From contig JAFKJZ010000233.1 of assembly GCA_017305815.1 (NCBI GenBank), positions 1-8,956 of the forward strand: DNA of 8,956 nucleotides, written 5' to 3'. The stretch's first letter is position 1. Each line of letters begins with the position of its first letter. This DNA comes from Hyphomicrobiales bacterium. Its GTDB lineage: Bacteria > Pseudomonadota > Alphaproteobacteria > Rhizobiales > Kaistiaceae. This document shows, in pieces, positions 1 through 7,819 of the stretch. Under the pieces are notes generated by a model. That model did not search any database. It was not told the DNA's origin and was given only the letters and a program-made list of their open reading frames with translations. A program made the position numbers and the translations under genes.

Positions 1-969
1 GACGAGATGATCGACGAGAACCTCGTCGGCATCCGCAAGGTGTTCGCCAACTACCTCGATTTCGACCGCGCCGAGCGCCCGGCGATCATGGCCAACAATG
101 CCGAATGGCTGAACGGCCTGCAGTACATCGACTTCCTGCGCGATGTCGGCCGCCACTTCTCGGTCAACCGCATGCTGTCCTTCGACTCGGTCAAGCTGCG
201 CCTCGACCGCGAGCAGTCGCTGTCCTTCCTCGAATTCAACTACATGATCCTGCAGGCCTACGACTTCGTCGAGCTGAACCAGCGCTACAACGTCACGCTG
301 CAGATGGGCGGCTCCGACCAGTGGGGCAACATCGTCAACGGCATCGAGCTCGGCCACCGCATGCTCGACAAGCAGTTCTATGCGCTGACGACGCCGCTGC
401 TCACCACCTCTTCCGGCGCCAAGATGGGCAAGACGGCGAACGGCGCCGTCTGGCTCAACGCCGACATGCTCGGCTCCTACGAGTTCTGGCAGTTCTGGCG
501 CAACACCGAGGATGGCGACGTCGAGCGCTTCCTCAAGCTCTACACCGAGCTGCCGATGGGCGAGATCGCCCGCCTCGCGGCGCTGGGCGGTTCCGAGATC
601 AACGACGCGAAGAAGATCCTCGCCACCGAGGTGACCGCGCTGGCGCATGGCCGCGCCGCCGCCGACGAGGCGGCAGAGACGGCCCGCCGCACCTTCGAGG
701 AAGGCGCGCTGGCGGAAAACCTGCCGACCATCGAGGTAGCGGCTTCGGAATTCGCCAACGGCCTCGGCGTGCTGTCGCTTTTCGTTCAGGCCGGCCTCGT
801 CGCCTCGAACGGCGAAGCGCGCCGCCAGATCAAGGGCGGCGGCCTGCGGGTGAACGACCAGGCGGTCACCGACGAGAAGGTTCTGGTCGGCCCCGACGCG
901 CTGACGTCGGAAGGCGTCGTCAAGCTGTCGCTCGGCCGCAAGAAGCATATCCTCGTCCGCCCGCTCTAA
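1..969 (+). CDS. tyrS: Tyrosyl-tRNA synthetase, 3' part (5' end outside window)
   Basis: This cytoplasmic class I aminoacyl-tRNA synthetase attaches tyrosine to tRNA-Tyr using ATP. The frame is open from base 1 to the TAA at 967-969, giving 322 residues. Bacterial TyrRS is usually about 400-425 residues, so roughly the first 95-100, including the HIGH motif of the Rossmann fold, lie outside the window. Visible signatures are YMILQAYDF (241-267), [10 protein letters not shown] (301-330), which belongs to the tyrosine/adenylate pocket, and the KMSKS-type loop written KMGKT (421-435). An S4-like RNA-binding domain occupies about 757-960, with the typical [14 protein letters not shown] stretch, and binds the tRNA. 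The protein ends in ILVRPL. A strong terminator follows 23 bases after the stop, so tyrS appears to end its transcript here. Identification is secure; only the missing start is unknown. Confidence 0.97.
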   Translation, partial: DEMIDENLVGIRKVFANYLDFDRAERPAIMANNAEWLNGLQYIDFLRDVGRHFSVNRMLSFDSVKLRLDREQSLSFLEFNYMILQAYDFVELNQRYNVTLQMGGSDQWGNIVNGIELGHRMLDKQFYALTTPLLTTSSGAKMGKTANGAVWLNADMLGSYEFWQFWRNTEDGDVERFLKLYTELPMGEIARLAALGGSEINDAKKILATEVTALAHGRAAADEAAETARRTFEEGALAENLPTIEVAASEFANGLGVLSLFVQAGLVASNGEARRQIKGGGLRVNDQAVTDEKVLVGPDALTSEGVVKLSLGRKKHILVRPL

Positions 970-992
970 AGCTTCGGGCCGGACGAATTTCA

Positions 993-1024
993 GGGCGGCG
1001 CAGGTGACTGCGCCGCCCTTTTTC
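993..1024 (+). terminator. Intrinsic terminator of tyrS
   Basis: An 11-bp perfect GC-rich stem (GGGCGGCGCAG at 993-1003, CTGCGCCGCCC at 1008-1018) with a GTGA loop is followed by five T on the + strand (1019-1023). It begins 23 bases after the tyrS stop. There is no A-run on the 5' side, so it should work mainly in the + direction. Its core nearly matches the terminator at 1161-1202. Confidence 0.9.
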
Positions 1025-1160
1025 ATCTGTGATGCGGCGCTGCCCAATGTATGCGGGCCGCCGGCCTCAACTTTCTGCAGAGGCCGCGGGGCCGTCACGA
1101 AGCACGCAATTTGGCCGTGCGATCCAGCCTCGCTCGCAGGCTGCGACATTCAAGCCGCCA

Positions 1161-1202
1161 ACGAAAAAGGGCGGCGCAGTGACCTGCGCCGCCCTTTTTC
1201 GT
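1161..1202. terminator. Bidirectional intrinsic terminator between convergent genes
   Basis: A 19-bp perfect inverted repeat (1161-1179 with 1184-1202, loop TGAC) has a GC core GGGCGGCGCAG/CTGCGCCGCCC flanked by AAAAA on the left and TTTTT on the right, so a U-tract follows the hairpin on either strand. It lies 16 bases beyond the stop of the minus-strand autotransporter gene and is its likely terminator. It would also stop read-through from tyrS on the + strand. Confidence 0.9.
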
Positions 1203-1217
1203 GTCCGGAGAGAAACC

Positions 1218-3832
1218 TCAGAAGGCGACGCTCAGGCGGCCCTGGATCGAGTTGTCGGCGGCGTCGCTCGCGAGCTGGCCGGCATAGAACAGGCCGAGCT
1301 TGGCGCCCGCCGTCACGTCGACGTCGAAGCCGGCCTTGAGCAGCGCCGCGTCCTTGGCGATCGGCGCGCCAGTGACCTGGAAGGCGTCGCCGCCGGAGAA
1401 CGCGAGCGTGCTGACCGGGGTCACGTCGCCCCAGGCATGCTGCCACGCGGCCGAGCCCTGCAGCGTCACGCCGACATTGCCGACCACGATCTTGTGCTCG
1501 GCGCGCAGGCCCAGCGTGCCATAGGTGACGCCCTGGTTGGCGCCGTCGACGGCGAGCGCGGCCGAACCGCCGGTCTCGTTGTAGCCATCCGTCGACAGAT
1601 GGACATAGGCGAGGCCGGCGAAGGGCTCGATGGTGGTCGCGGCGCTGACGGCGACGTCGTAGCCGAGTTCGCCGAACACCTGCGCGGTGCCTGCGGAATA
1701 GTCCGCCTTTTCGGTTTCGAAGAAACCGGGGATCGAGACGTGCCGCGTCGTATCGACCTCGTTCCAGCTATAGCTGGCGCCGAGGCGGACATTGACGTCC
1801 GAGACCTTGCCGCCGGCATAGGCCAGCAGGTGATAGTTGTTGCTGTCGCCGGACGAGGCGCGGTCGTCGAGGCTGAAGCTGGTGCGGCTGTAGCCTGCCG
1901 CGGCGCCGATCAGCCAGTCCTGGCCGAAGGTGTGATCGTAGCCCACCAGAACGCCGCCGGTCGAGCGGTTGAGCTTGGCGACATTGGCGTCGCCATCGCT
2001 GTGGCCCCAGGAGCCATAGGCCTGAGTCCAGAAGGTGTTGGGCTCGGCGGCAGGCGCGGCGGCCGTGCCCGGGAAGGGAGCGGCGCTGCGCTTGTCGGCC
2101 TCGGCATAGCCGGAGGCAAGGCTCGCGGCCGGCGCCGTCGCGCCCTTCGACGGATATTGCAGCCGGCCGAGCACCGCATCGCGCAGGAAATAGCTCTCGT
2201 TCAGGAGCGCACTGGCGGAAGCGGCATGGATCTCGCCGGAGATGGCGTTAAGCGCCGCAGGGGCGTCGGCCGTCGAAACGACCTCCATGGCCTCATACAG
2301 GGACCCGGAACCGACGGAATCGAGGCCGTTCGCGGCCGCCTTCTGGTTCGCGGTCTGCGCGGCGGAAGCAAACGCGCTCTCGCGGACGAGGCGCAGATAG
2401 AGCTCGGTGCCGCCGTTGCCATAGAGCAGTTCGGGCGACACGAAGGCGAAGTCGTGCGGCGCGATCTGGAACGTGTCGTCCGCGTTGCCCGACTGGTTGA
2501 ACGAGGTAGCGGTGACGATCGTGTAGTTGTAGTTCGCCTTGTAGCCCGAGCTGGAGTCGATCTGCAGCGTCGCACCGTCCAGATCGGCGGCGCCTGACAC
2601 CTCGATGCGACCGGCCTGACCGTTGGAATCGATGCCGACGACGAAGGTGTCCTCGTCGCCGAGCGAAAAGTCGCCATTGACCTTGAGGCGCGTCCCCACC
2701 GCCAGATCGAGCGTGGTCGAGGCGAGGGAACTCTTGAACTGAGCGCTCGAGCCGAGCGCGACCGAGCCCTCGGCAATCTGGAGACCGCTGATCTCGCTGG
2801 AAAGGCTACCAATCTTGAGTTCGCTAGCGCCGAGCTTCACCAGCCCGCCTTGGCCGAGCAAGTCGCCCCGCCAGTCGGCGCCGAAGGTAGAGGTGTCGAA
2901 GGTCGACGTCGTGCCGTCGACGAGTGTGGCATCGACGTCGGCAGCCGTCACCAGCTGCGAGCCGATCACCCGGATCGTGCCGCCGCCGAGGTTGAAGGCA
3001 TAGGAGCCCTGGCCGTTGACGCGGTGGGCCCGCAGGCTCGACCCGCCGATCTCCAGCGCGCCGCCATTGAGGTCGTAGGTGCCGGCGCCCGTGCCCGCGA
3101 GGAACAGCGAAGACGTGCCGTCTACGCGCAGGACGCCACCGGTCTGGTTGATCGCGCCGGTCGCGTCGGCGGCCCCGTTGTTGGTCTCGCGGCCGAAGCC
3201 GATGGCGAGATAGCCGCTGTTCTGGATGGAGACCGTGCCGCCCTCGATGTTGAGGGTGCCGCTGGTGCCCGTCGTCTGGGTGGTGTTGCGGCCGATGGTC
3301 ATGCGGGCCGCGTCGACAACGAGCTCGCCGCCGCTGATCGTGTAGGTGCCCTGGCCGCCCTGGTTGCCGATGTGGAGCGCGGCGCAGCGAGCCTCGTCGC
3401 CACAGGTCGGCGAAACCGTCACCGTGCCGCCGGTCTGATCGACCGTGCCCACGCCGCCATAATAGCCGACCGAGAGGCCGACGCCGAAGGCGACGCTCGC
3501 GCCGCTGCCGATGGTCATCGCGCCCAGATTGGAGCCACCCGAGCCCACGGCCAGATAGTCGATCGGATCTGGTCGGAGAAGGTTACGGCGCCAGTATTGT
3601 TGAGGATGAGCTGATCGGTCGCCGCGACCTCGATCGTGCCGGGCGCGCTCGGCGCCGCGCCGACCAAGCCGTTCAGCTCGGATTCGGTTTCGACGACGAT
3701 CTGAGCGGCCGATGCCGGAATGGCCAGGACGGCGGTCAGCGCAACCAGAGATGCACCCGCGGCCCAGCGCGTGCGTGCGAGAGAATGCGGCAGAGCGGAT
3801 CGATCCGCGCTGCCTCGTTTGAACGATGCCAT
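1218..3832 (-). CDS. Autotransporter (type Va secretion) with beta-helix passenger and C-terminal beta-barrel; frame interrupted near 3566
   Basis: This is a predicted surface-exposed or secreted autotransporter. Translation from ATG at 3832 gives a Sec signal peptide: basic N-region, hydrophobic core about residues 24-40, likely cleavage after ASA (residue 42) or the next Ala. The frame continues to about FSDQI and then runs wrong, stopping at 3515. The rest, beginning around DYLAVGSGG, is in another frame that is open to the stop at 1218-1220. One extra base near 3566 would join them into an 871-residue protein. The passenger (about 90-590) is rich in G, T and S with repeated GG-T/E-L-V rungs such as YTISGGELVV and GTLNIEGGTVSI, typical of a beta-helix. 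From FWTQAYGSWGH (about residue 601) to the final GRLSVAF is a roughly 270-residue autotransporter barrel ending in the usual Phe. GGGGG four bases before ATG is a weak Shine-Dalgarno. Passenger function and ligand are unknown. The frameshift may be a real inactivation or a sequencing error. Confidence 0.85.
3515..3620 (-). other. Apparent frameshift joining signal-peptide frame to passenger frame
   Basis: On the minus strand the N-terminal frame encodes LILNNTGAVTFSDQI and then turns into unlikely sequence (WPWARVAPIWAR) before a TGA at 3515-3517. The passenger frame (DYLAVGSGGSNLGAMTIG) sits one base away; reading the same bases upstream in that frame gives basic, non-secretory sequence with no signal peptide. 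Reading CC at 3565-3566 as CCC would give SDQIPIDYLAVG without a break. No slippery heptamer or long homopolymer lies at the junction, so programmed frameshifting or slippage is not indicated there. Confidence 0.75.
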
Positions 3833-3836
3833 GATG

Positions 3837-3841
3837 CCCCC
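3837..3841 (-). promoter_or_regulatory. Weak ribosome binding site (GGGGG) of the autotransporter gene
   Basis: Minus-strand TTGGGGG lies four bases before the ATG at 3832. It is not a canonical AGGAGG, but it is the only purine-rich run at workable spacing. It supports the start giving MASFKRG rather than the GTG 20 codons upstream, because MASFKRG places the hydrophobic signal core at the normal distance. Confidence 0.5.
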
Positions 3842-3908
3842 AAATGCCCTTGCTCGAAACCGGAACGCCGTGGAGAGCCACGCTCCAACCACGGCTCCTG
3901 TCTTCGAG

Positions 3909-3917
3909 CCCCCCCCC
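3909..3917 (-). repeat. G9 homopolymeric tract in the autotransporter leader
   Basis: Nine consecutive C on the + strand (G on the coding strand) lie 77-85 bases upstream of the autotransporter ATG. Poly-G tracts of this length in leaders or promoters of surface protein genes are known phase-variation sites in other bacteria, through slipped-strand mispairing. Whether this one varies, and whether it lies inside the transcript or next to the promoter, cannot be told from one sequence. Confidence 0.6.
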
Positions 3918-3964
3918 GGAATTGACGGACCAAGGCTATCAACCCGTCCGCCTCACTTCAATAC

Positions 3965-4001
3965 TGATTCATAAGTAATTCAAAATCGGCATGATTCAGA
4001 A
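3965..4001 (-). repeat. Three copies of decamer TTnTGAATyA upstream of the autotransporter
   Basis: On the minus strand TTCTGAATCA (4001-3992), TTTTGAATTA (3985-3976) and TTATGAATCA (3974-3965) lie in one orientation, with starts 16 and 11 bases apart. They sit 133-169 bases upstream of the ATG, a plausible place for a regulator to bind. The repeats are seen directly; an operator role is inference, and chance in AT-rich DNA is possible. Confidence 0.45.
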
Positions 4002-4236
4002 ATATGCGTATATGCGCAGCAAAATGACGATCTTCGGACTCCAAAAGGAATCCATTGTCCGGAAAAATCGAAAGTAATATTGTAGTTAATCTACTTATAC
4101 TTAAGTGTATCGATAAAGCTATCGGAATTATCTGGACCGCAACGCATAGTCAAACTAGCCCCAGACGGCCCAAATTGCCGCCTGCGGCTTAATGCATCGC
4201 GATCCTTATCAATTAGGATTGCTTGCAATACGAATG

Positions 4237-4271
4237 AATCAACCTCGCGTTGCTTCGCGGCGAGGTTGATT
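4237..4271. other. 12-bp perfect hairpin, possible terminator of the AsmA-like gene
   Basis: AATCAACCTCGC (4237-4248) pairs perfectly with GCGAGGTTGATT (4260-4271) across an 11-base loop. It lies 105 bases beyond the stop of the minus-strand AsmA-like gene. Neither strand has a proper U-tract after the stem (only two T within it), so it is a weak intrinsic terminator at best. It might instead protect the mRNA 3' end or bind a protein. Confidence 0.5.
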
Positions 4272-4375
4272 TCCGACTGCCTTGACCGGTACGCGCGCAC
4301 AACCGAGCACAACACGGCGCGTGCAATACCGGCGACAGCCGCCCGCGGATCGCGACGCTAGGCCGCGATGCAGCG

Positions 4376-7300
4376 TCAGTTCACCGGGAATTCGAAGATC
4401 TTGCGGAAGATGCCGGGCGTGATCACCGAGAGCGGGTTGATCATGAGGCTCGGAGCGCTCAGCTTGCCGTCGACCTTGAAGGTCACGCCGATCAGGCCGC
4501 CCTTGCTGCCGCCGCCGAGCGCCAGGCCAATGATCGGGAGCCGGCCGAACAGGTTGTTGAAGGCATAGGCGGGCAGATAGGTGCCGGCCAGCGACACGGT
4601 CTGCTTGGCAAGATCGAGCGTGCCGTTGAAGGTAGCGCCGACCGAGGCACCGCGCAGCGTCGCGTCGTCGATCACGACGACCGAGCCGCGCTTGGTATAG
4701 TCGAGGCGCATGCGGTCGAACGGCACGTTGGCCGGATCGAGGCCGGTGCGGGTCGCTTCCGGCCCGTTGCCATTGGTCGCCGACACAAGCCGCCCCATCG
4801 ACGGCTCGTCGACGATGCGGAAATTCAGGATGTCGAACACGCCGGAGAACGGGCCGGAGGGACCAGCGCGCTGGCCGGTCAGAGTCATGCGGCCGCCGTA
4901 GATGCGGCTGTAGATGTCGATGAAGCGGAACACGCTGCCGGCATCGCCGGAATTCAGCCGCAGTTCGGCCTGGTCGCCGCTGTCGACGAAGTTCATCGAG
5001 ATGCCGCCCTTGTCGAGCATGCCCTCCAGCGACGCCTTCTGGACGACGCCGCCGCGCGCCTGCACGATGATCGCCGCGTCCGACAGGGTCGCCTGGTTGA
5101 AGCCGATCAGCGTCGCCACCTTGGCGTCGACCGAGATGTCGGCGGCGGCCTCGTTCGGCCCGGTCGCAGAGGCCTTGTACTGGGCGATCAGGCCGCGCAC
5201 GTCGAAGGAGGAGCCACGGGCGACGATCGAATAGCCATTGCCCTTGCGGCTCAGATTGACCGAGATCTGGTCACCCTTGCGCAGCGCCAGTTTGTCGAGC
5301 TCGGCCGAGACGAGGCCGTATTTGGCGTCGAGCACCGCCTTGCCGCGAAAGCCGAAGCCGTCGCCGGTGGCGACCATGTTGTCGACGACGAAGCCGTTGC
5401 CGGTCGGGCGCAGGTCGAAGCTCAGCTTGGCCGGGACGCCGATCCCCTTCGACCAGCCGACCGCCTGCAGCACCAGGCGGGCCTGCTTCAGGTCGAGCTC
5501 ATAGTGCTGGCCCTTGCCGTCGCCGAGGTCGGAGACGATGGCGCCGACGGTGCCGCCGAGCACGTTGTCCAGGCCGATTCCGAGCGCCTTGCGCGCCTTT
5601 TCGTCGAGGCTCAGCGTCACCTTGCGGCGCCCCGCCTCGGCCTGGCCGTCGCCATCGGTGTCGCCGAGTGGCTGGGAGACGTCGATCGCCGCGGGTACGC
5701 CGTTGATCGTCGCCGTGCCGTGGATGGCCACCTCTGCCGGCGTCGCGGTCATGGCGAGCGCGCCGTTCTGGATCAGCTTGCCCTCGATCGGCGCGCTGCT
5801 GGCAAAGCCCGTGGTCGTCAGCGCGACCCGCCAGTCGACCTCGGCCGGCGTCACGCCCGGCCGAAGCGGCAGCTTGATCGAGACGTTCGCGCGCGCCTTG
5901 CCGAAAAGCGTCGCCGGGTCGATCGACCGGCGCTCCATGGCGCGGATCGGCTCGCTGTCGGCGATCTCGGCCAGCGCGCCGACGCTACCCTCCAGTTGCA
6001 TCTCGATCTGGCCATCGGGGAAACGCTGCGCGGTGTTGGAGACGGCAAAGGCGCCGGCCGTCACATCGACCGTGCCACCGAGCGGCGTGACGACCTTCCC
6101 CTTCTCGACGTCGATGCCGAAGGTCGAGCCGGCCAGCACGGCATTGCCGGTCGCTCCGGTCACCGCCGGCACATTGCCGATGGTGGTGAAGGAGACGTCA
6201 GCGAGGCGCATGTCGAGGCGCATGTATTCTTCTGGCAGGATCACCCGCTCGCCGGTCCAGAGCACGCCGGACGGCACGGACGCCTCGAACCGGCCCGCCT
6301 CGAGCGTGCCGCCCTTGATATGCTCATAGGCCCATTTACGCGCCGCACCGGCCAGGAAGGGCGGCCACATCTGCTTCAGCGTCGAGAGTGCCATCGGCGT
6401 GAAGGAGGCGGCCATCGCCAGCGAGGGCGTGGGCCCATCGAGGCCGAGCGAACCGGCGGCGGCGACCGATCCGCCCTGGGTGGTTATCGAGGCGTCGGTG
6501 AAATCGATCCGCTTGGCCAGAACGTCGGCCGTGCCGACAAAGGCGATGCGGTCGGCGACGATCGGCGGCGCATTGGCGTCGTCCGCGAAGAGGACCGCAT
6601 TGCGGCTTTCGAGCGTGAATCCGTATTGGCCGTCGGACTTGTCCGAGAGCGGCTTGACCTGGCCGACGACCACGGCGCGGGTATCGCCGAAGAAGAGCGA
6701 GGAAGGCTCGATGACGATGGCCCGCCCGGGGACATCCCAGCGCATGCGCACGGTCGCCTCATCGAGCAGGACCGTATCCTTGCCAAGCCCGGAAACGATG
6801 TTGCCGGCGCCGAGATCGAGCCGGGCTGTCGCGGCCTGGATCTCGCCCTTGTCGTTCAGGCGAACGGTGAAACGCCCGAACATCGGCACGTCGGATTGCA
6901 GCAGGCTGTCGGGCTTGCCGAAGGCGGGGTTGATGTCGGCGAGCGAGAGCTGCGAGACGATCAGCGAGAGGTTGCGATCGTGGTTGTCGGCATCGACCAG
7001 GCGCTCGGCCTGCACGCCCCAGCGGCCGGCATAGCCCGACGTCTCGAAATTGGCTTTCACGGCGCCGCTGCCACCATCCACCGTCAGCGCGATGTCGGTA
7101 TGACCGAAGGTGCGCAGCTGCATCTGGGACGCATCCCAGAGCTGGATGGTCGAGGCATCGACCGAGAGCCGCTCGAAACCGCGCGCGATGGCGAAATCCA
7201 CGGCCGGATCGAGCGCGCCATTGACCGTGCGGAGCGCCCGGAGCAACTCCGGGAAGCCGCCATCGGCCAGCGCGGGGCTGTCCGGCGCGGCCGGCGCCAC

Positions 7301-7819
7301 GCTGATGGCGGAAGGCGCCGGAATGTCCTGGCGGACGGTGTCGGCCGTGCCGAGATAGATCGCGCCCGAGGCGGAGCGCACCAGCGACACGTCGGCGTCA
7401 GAGATCTCGACCGTGCGGATATCGAGACGCAGTCGCAGCAGCGACAGCGGATCGATCGCCAGCCGCGCGGCGGGAACGGCGCCGACCACAGCATTGCCAC
7501 GATCACGTATCGAAATGTCGTCGATCTGCACCACGAGGCCGAGCACGGGATCGACGTCGATCATCGCCCGGCCGACCTTGACCGCATAATCGGGGCCGAG
7601 GCGCGAGGCGATGGAAACGCGGACGCGATCGCGCACGGCGCCAAGCTCGACAGGGCCGGCCGCGACGATCGCCGCGAGCGTGCCGAAAAGAACGACGACA
7701 AACAGCAACAACGCCCCGAGCAGGCGCGCCAGCAAGCGAGACCAGCCACGCCTTCTGGGCGGCGGACGCTCATAGAGAGGCCGATGAGCGCGCGCCGATG
7801 GATACTCGTCGAGGCGCAT
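4376..7819 (-). CDS. AsmA/YhdP-like (DUF3971) membrane-anchored periplasmic protein
   Basis: This 1147-residue protein resembles the AsmA/TamB/YhdP superfamily. Its members are anchored in the inner membrane and span the periplasm as long beta-sheet grooves; in E. coli, YhdP, TamB and YdbH are needed for phospholipid transport to the outer membrane. Visible parts: a basic, proline-rich cytoplasmic N-terminus (PPPRRRGW), one membrane helix at about 28-54, an AsmA-like N-terminal module (IDPLSLLRLRLDIRTVEISDADV), a middle section with the YhdP-like AARKWAYEHIKGGTLEAG stretch, and a C-terminal AsmA_2-like region (LGGGSKGGLIGVTFKVDGKLSAP) ending FEFPVN. An in-frame TGA lies 12 bases before the ATG at 7819, which fixes the start. 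The only AAGGGG-like element is about 15 bases upstream, so the ribosome site is poor. It is transcribed away from the peroxiredoxin gene. The family is well supported; lipid transport is inferred from E. coli relatives. Confidence 0.88.
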   Translation of the reverse strand: MRLDEYPSARAHRPLYERPPPRRRGWSRLLARLLGALLLFVVVLFGTLAAIVAAGPVELGAVRDRVRVSIASRLGPDYAVKVGRAMIDVDPVLGLVVQIDDISIRDRGNAVVGAVPAARLAIDPLSLLRLRLDIRTVEISDADVSLVRSASGAIYLGTADTVRQDIPAPSAISVAPAAPDSPALADGGFPELLRALRTVNGALDPAVDFAIARGFERLSVDASTIQLWDASQMQLRTFGHTDIALTVDGGSGAVKANFETSGYAGRWGVQAERLVDADNHDRNLSLIVSQLSLADINPAFGKPDSLLQSDVPMFGRFTVRLNDKGEIQAATARLDLGAGNIVSGLGKDTVLLDEATVRMRWDVPGRAIVIEPSSLFFGDTRAVVVGQVKPLSDKSDGQYGFTLESRNAVLFADDANAPPIVADRIAFVGTADVLAKRIDFTDASITTQGGSVAAAGSLGLDGPTPSLAMAASFTPMALSTLKQMWPPFLAGAARKWAYEHIKGGTLEAGRFEASVPSGVLWTGERVILPEEYMRLDMRLADVSFTTIGNVPAVTGATGNAVLAGSTFGIDVEKGKVVTPLGGTVDVTAGAFAVSNTAQRFPDGQIEMQLEGSVGALAEIADSEPIRAMERRSIDPATLFGKARANVSIKLPLRPGVTPAEVDWRVALTTTGFASSAPIEGKLIQNGALAMTATPAEVAIHGTATINGVPAAIDVSQPLGDTDGDGQAEAGRRKVTLSLDEKARKALGIGLDNVLGGTVGAIVSDLGDGKGQHYELDLKQARLVLQAVGWSKGIGVPAKLSFDLRPTGNGFVVDNMVATGDGFGFRGKAVLDAKYGLVSAELDKLALRKGDQISVNLSRKGNGYSIVARGSSFDVRGLIAQYKASATGPNEAAADISVDAKVATLIGFNQATLSDAAIIVQARGGVVQKASLEGMLDKGGISMNFVDSGDQAELRLNSGDAGSVFRFIDIYSRIYGGRMTLTGQRAGPSGPFSGVFDILNFRIVDEPSMGRLVSATNGNGPEATRTGLDPANVPFDRMRLDYTKRGSVVVIDDATLRGASVGATFNGTLDLAKQTVSLAGTYLPAYAFNNLFGRLPIIGLALGGGSKGGLIGVTFKVDGKLSAPSLMINPLSVITPGIFRKIFEFPVN

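Larger units (their letters stand above)
3833..4375. other. 543-base intergenic region, partly AT-rich, upstream of the autotransporter
   Basis: This gap separates the start of the autotransporter gene from the stop of the AsmA-like gene, both on the minus strand. By hand count, 3961-4140 is about 36% G+C (64 of 180 bases), and 4201-4260 about 45%, against roughly two thirds in the genes. It should hold the autotransporter promoter, but I could not pick a convincing -35/-10 pair. It contains a G9 tract (3909-3917), three copies of a TGAATYA-type decamer (3965-4001), small dyads (CGATA/TATCG at 4111-4124) and a 12-bp hairpin (4237-4271). A 74-codon GTG-initiated minus-strand frame (4091-4315) crosses that hairpin and is not believed to be a gene. 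Confidence 0.7.

Noticed and set aside
105..1007. 300-codon plus-strand frame overlapping tyrS
   Set aside because: It is an out-of-frame reading of a conserved synthetase gene, rich in R, P and A, and it runs into the tyrS terminator.
1029..2597. 522-codon plus-strand open frame across the autotransporter barrel
   Set aside because: It runs through the bidirectional terminator and is antisense to a clear beta-barrel sequence; low-complexity G/A/R/V composition marks it as a shadow.
3540..3600. Programmed ribosomal frameshift in the autotransporter
   Set aside because: No slippery heptamer, stimulatory pseudoknot or homopolymer is evident at the junction; mutation or sequence error is simpler.
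2850..3614. 254-codon plus-strand open frame antisense to the passenger
   Set aside because: It has no ribosome site, no domain and shadow-like composition opposite a repetitive beta-helix passenger.
3840..3881. Starting the autotransporter at 3881 in the passenger frame
   Set aside because: That frame gives a basic, non-hydrophobic N-terminus with no signal peptide for about 100 residues, whereas the other frame gives a textbook Sec signal from 3832.
4091..4315. 74-codon minus-strand frame with GTG start in the AT-rich gap
   Set aside because: It has no clear Shine-Dalgarno, no recognisable similarity, and crosses the 12-bp hairpin. It could be a degraded remnant but not a supported gene.
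3833..4375. Insertion sequence or integrase attachment site as source of the AT-rich gap
   Set aside because: No transposase fragment, tRNA gene, long terminal inverted repeats or target-site duplication could be seen.
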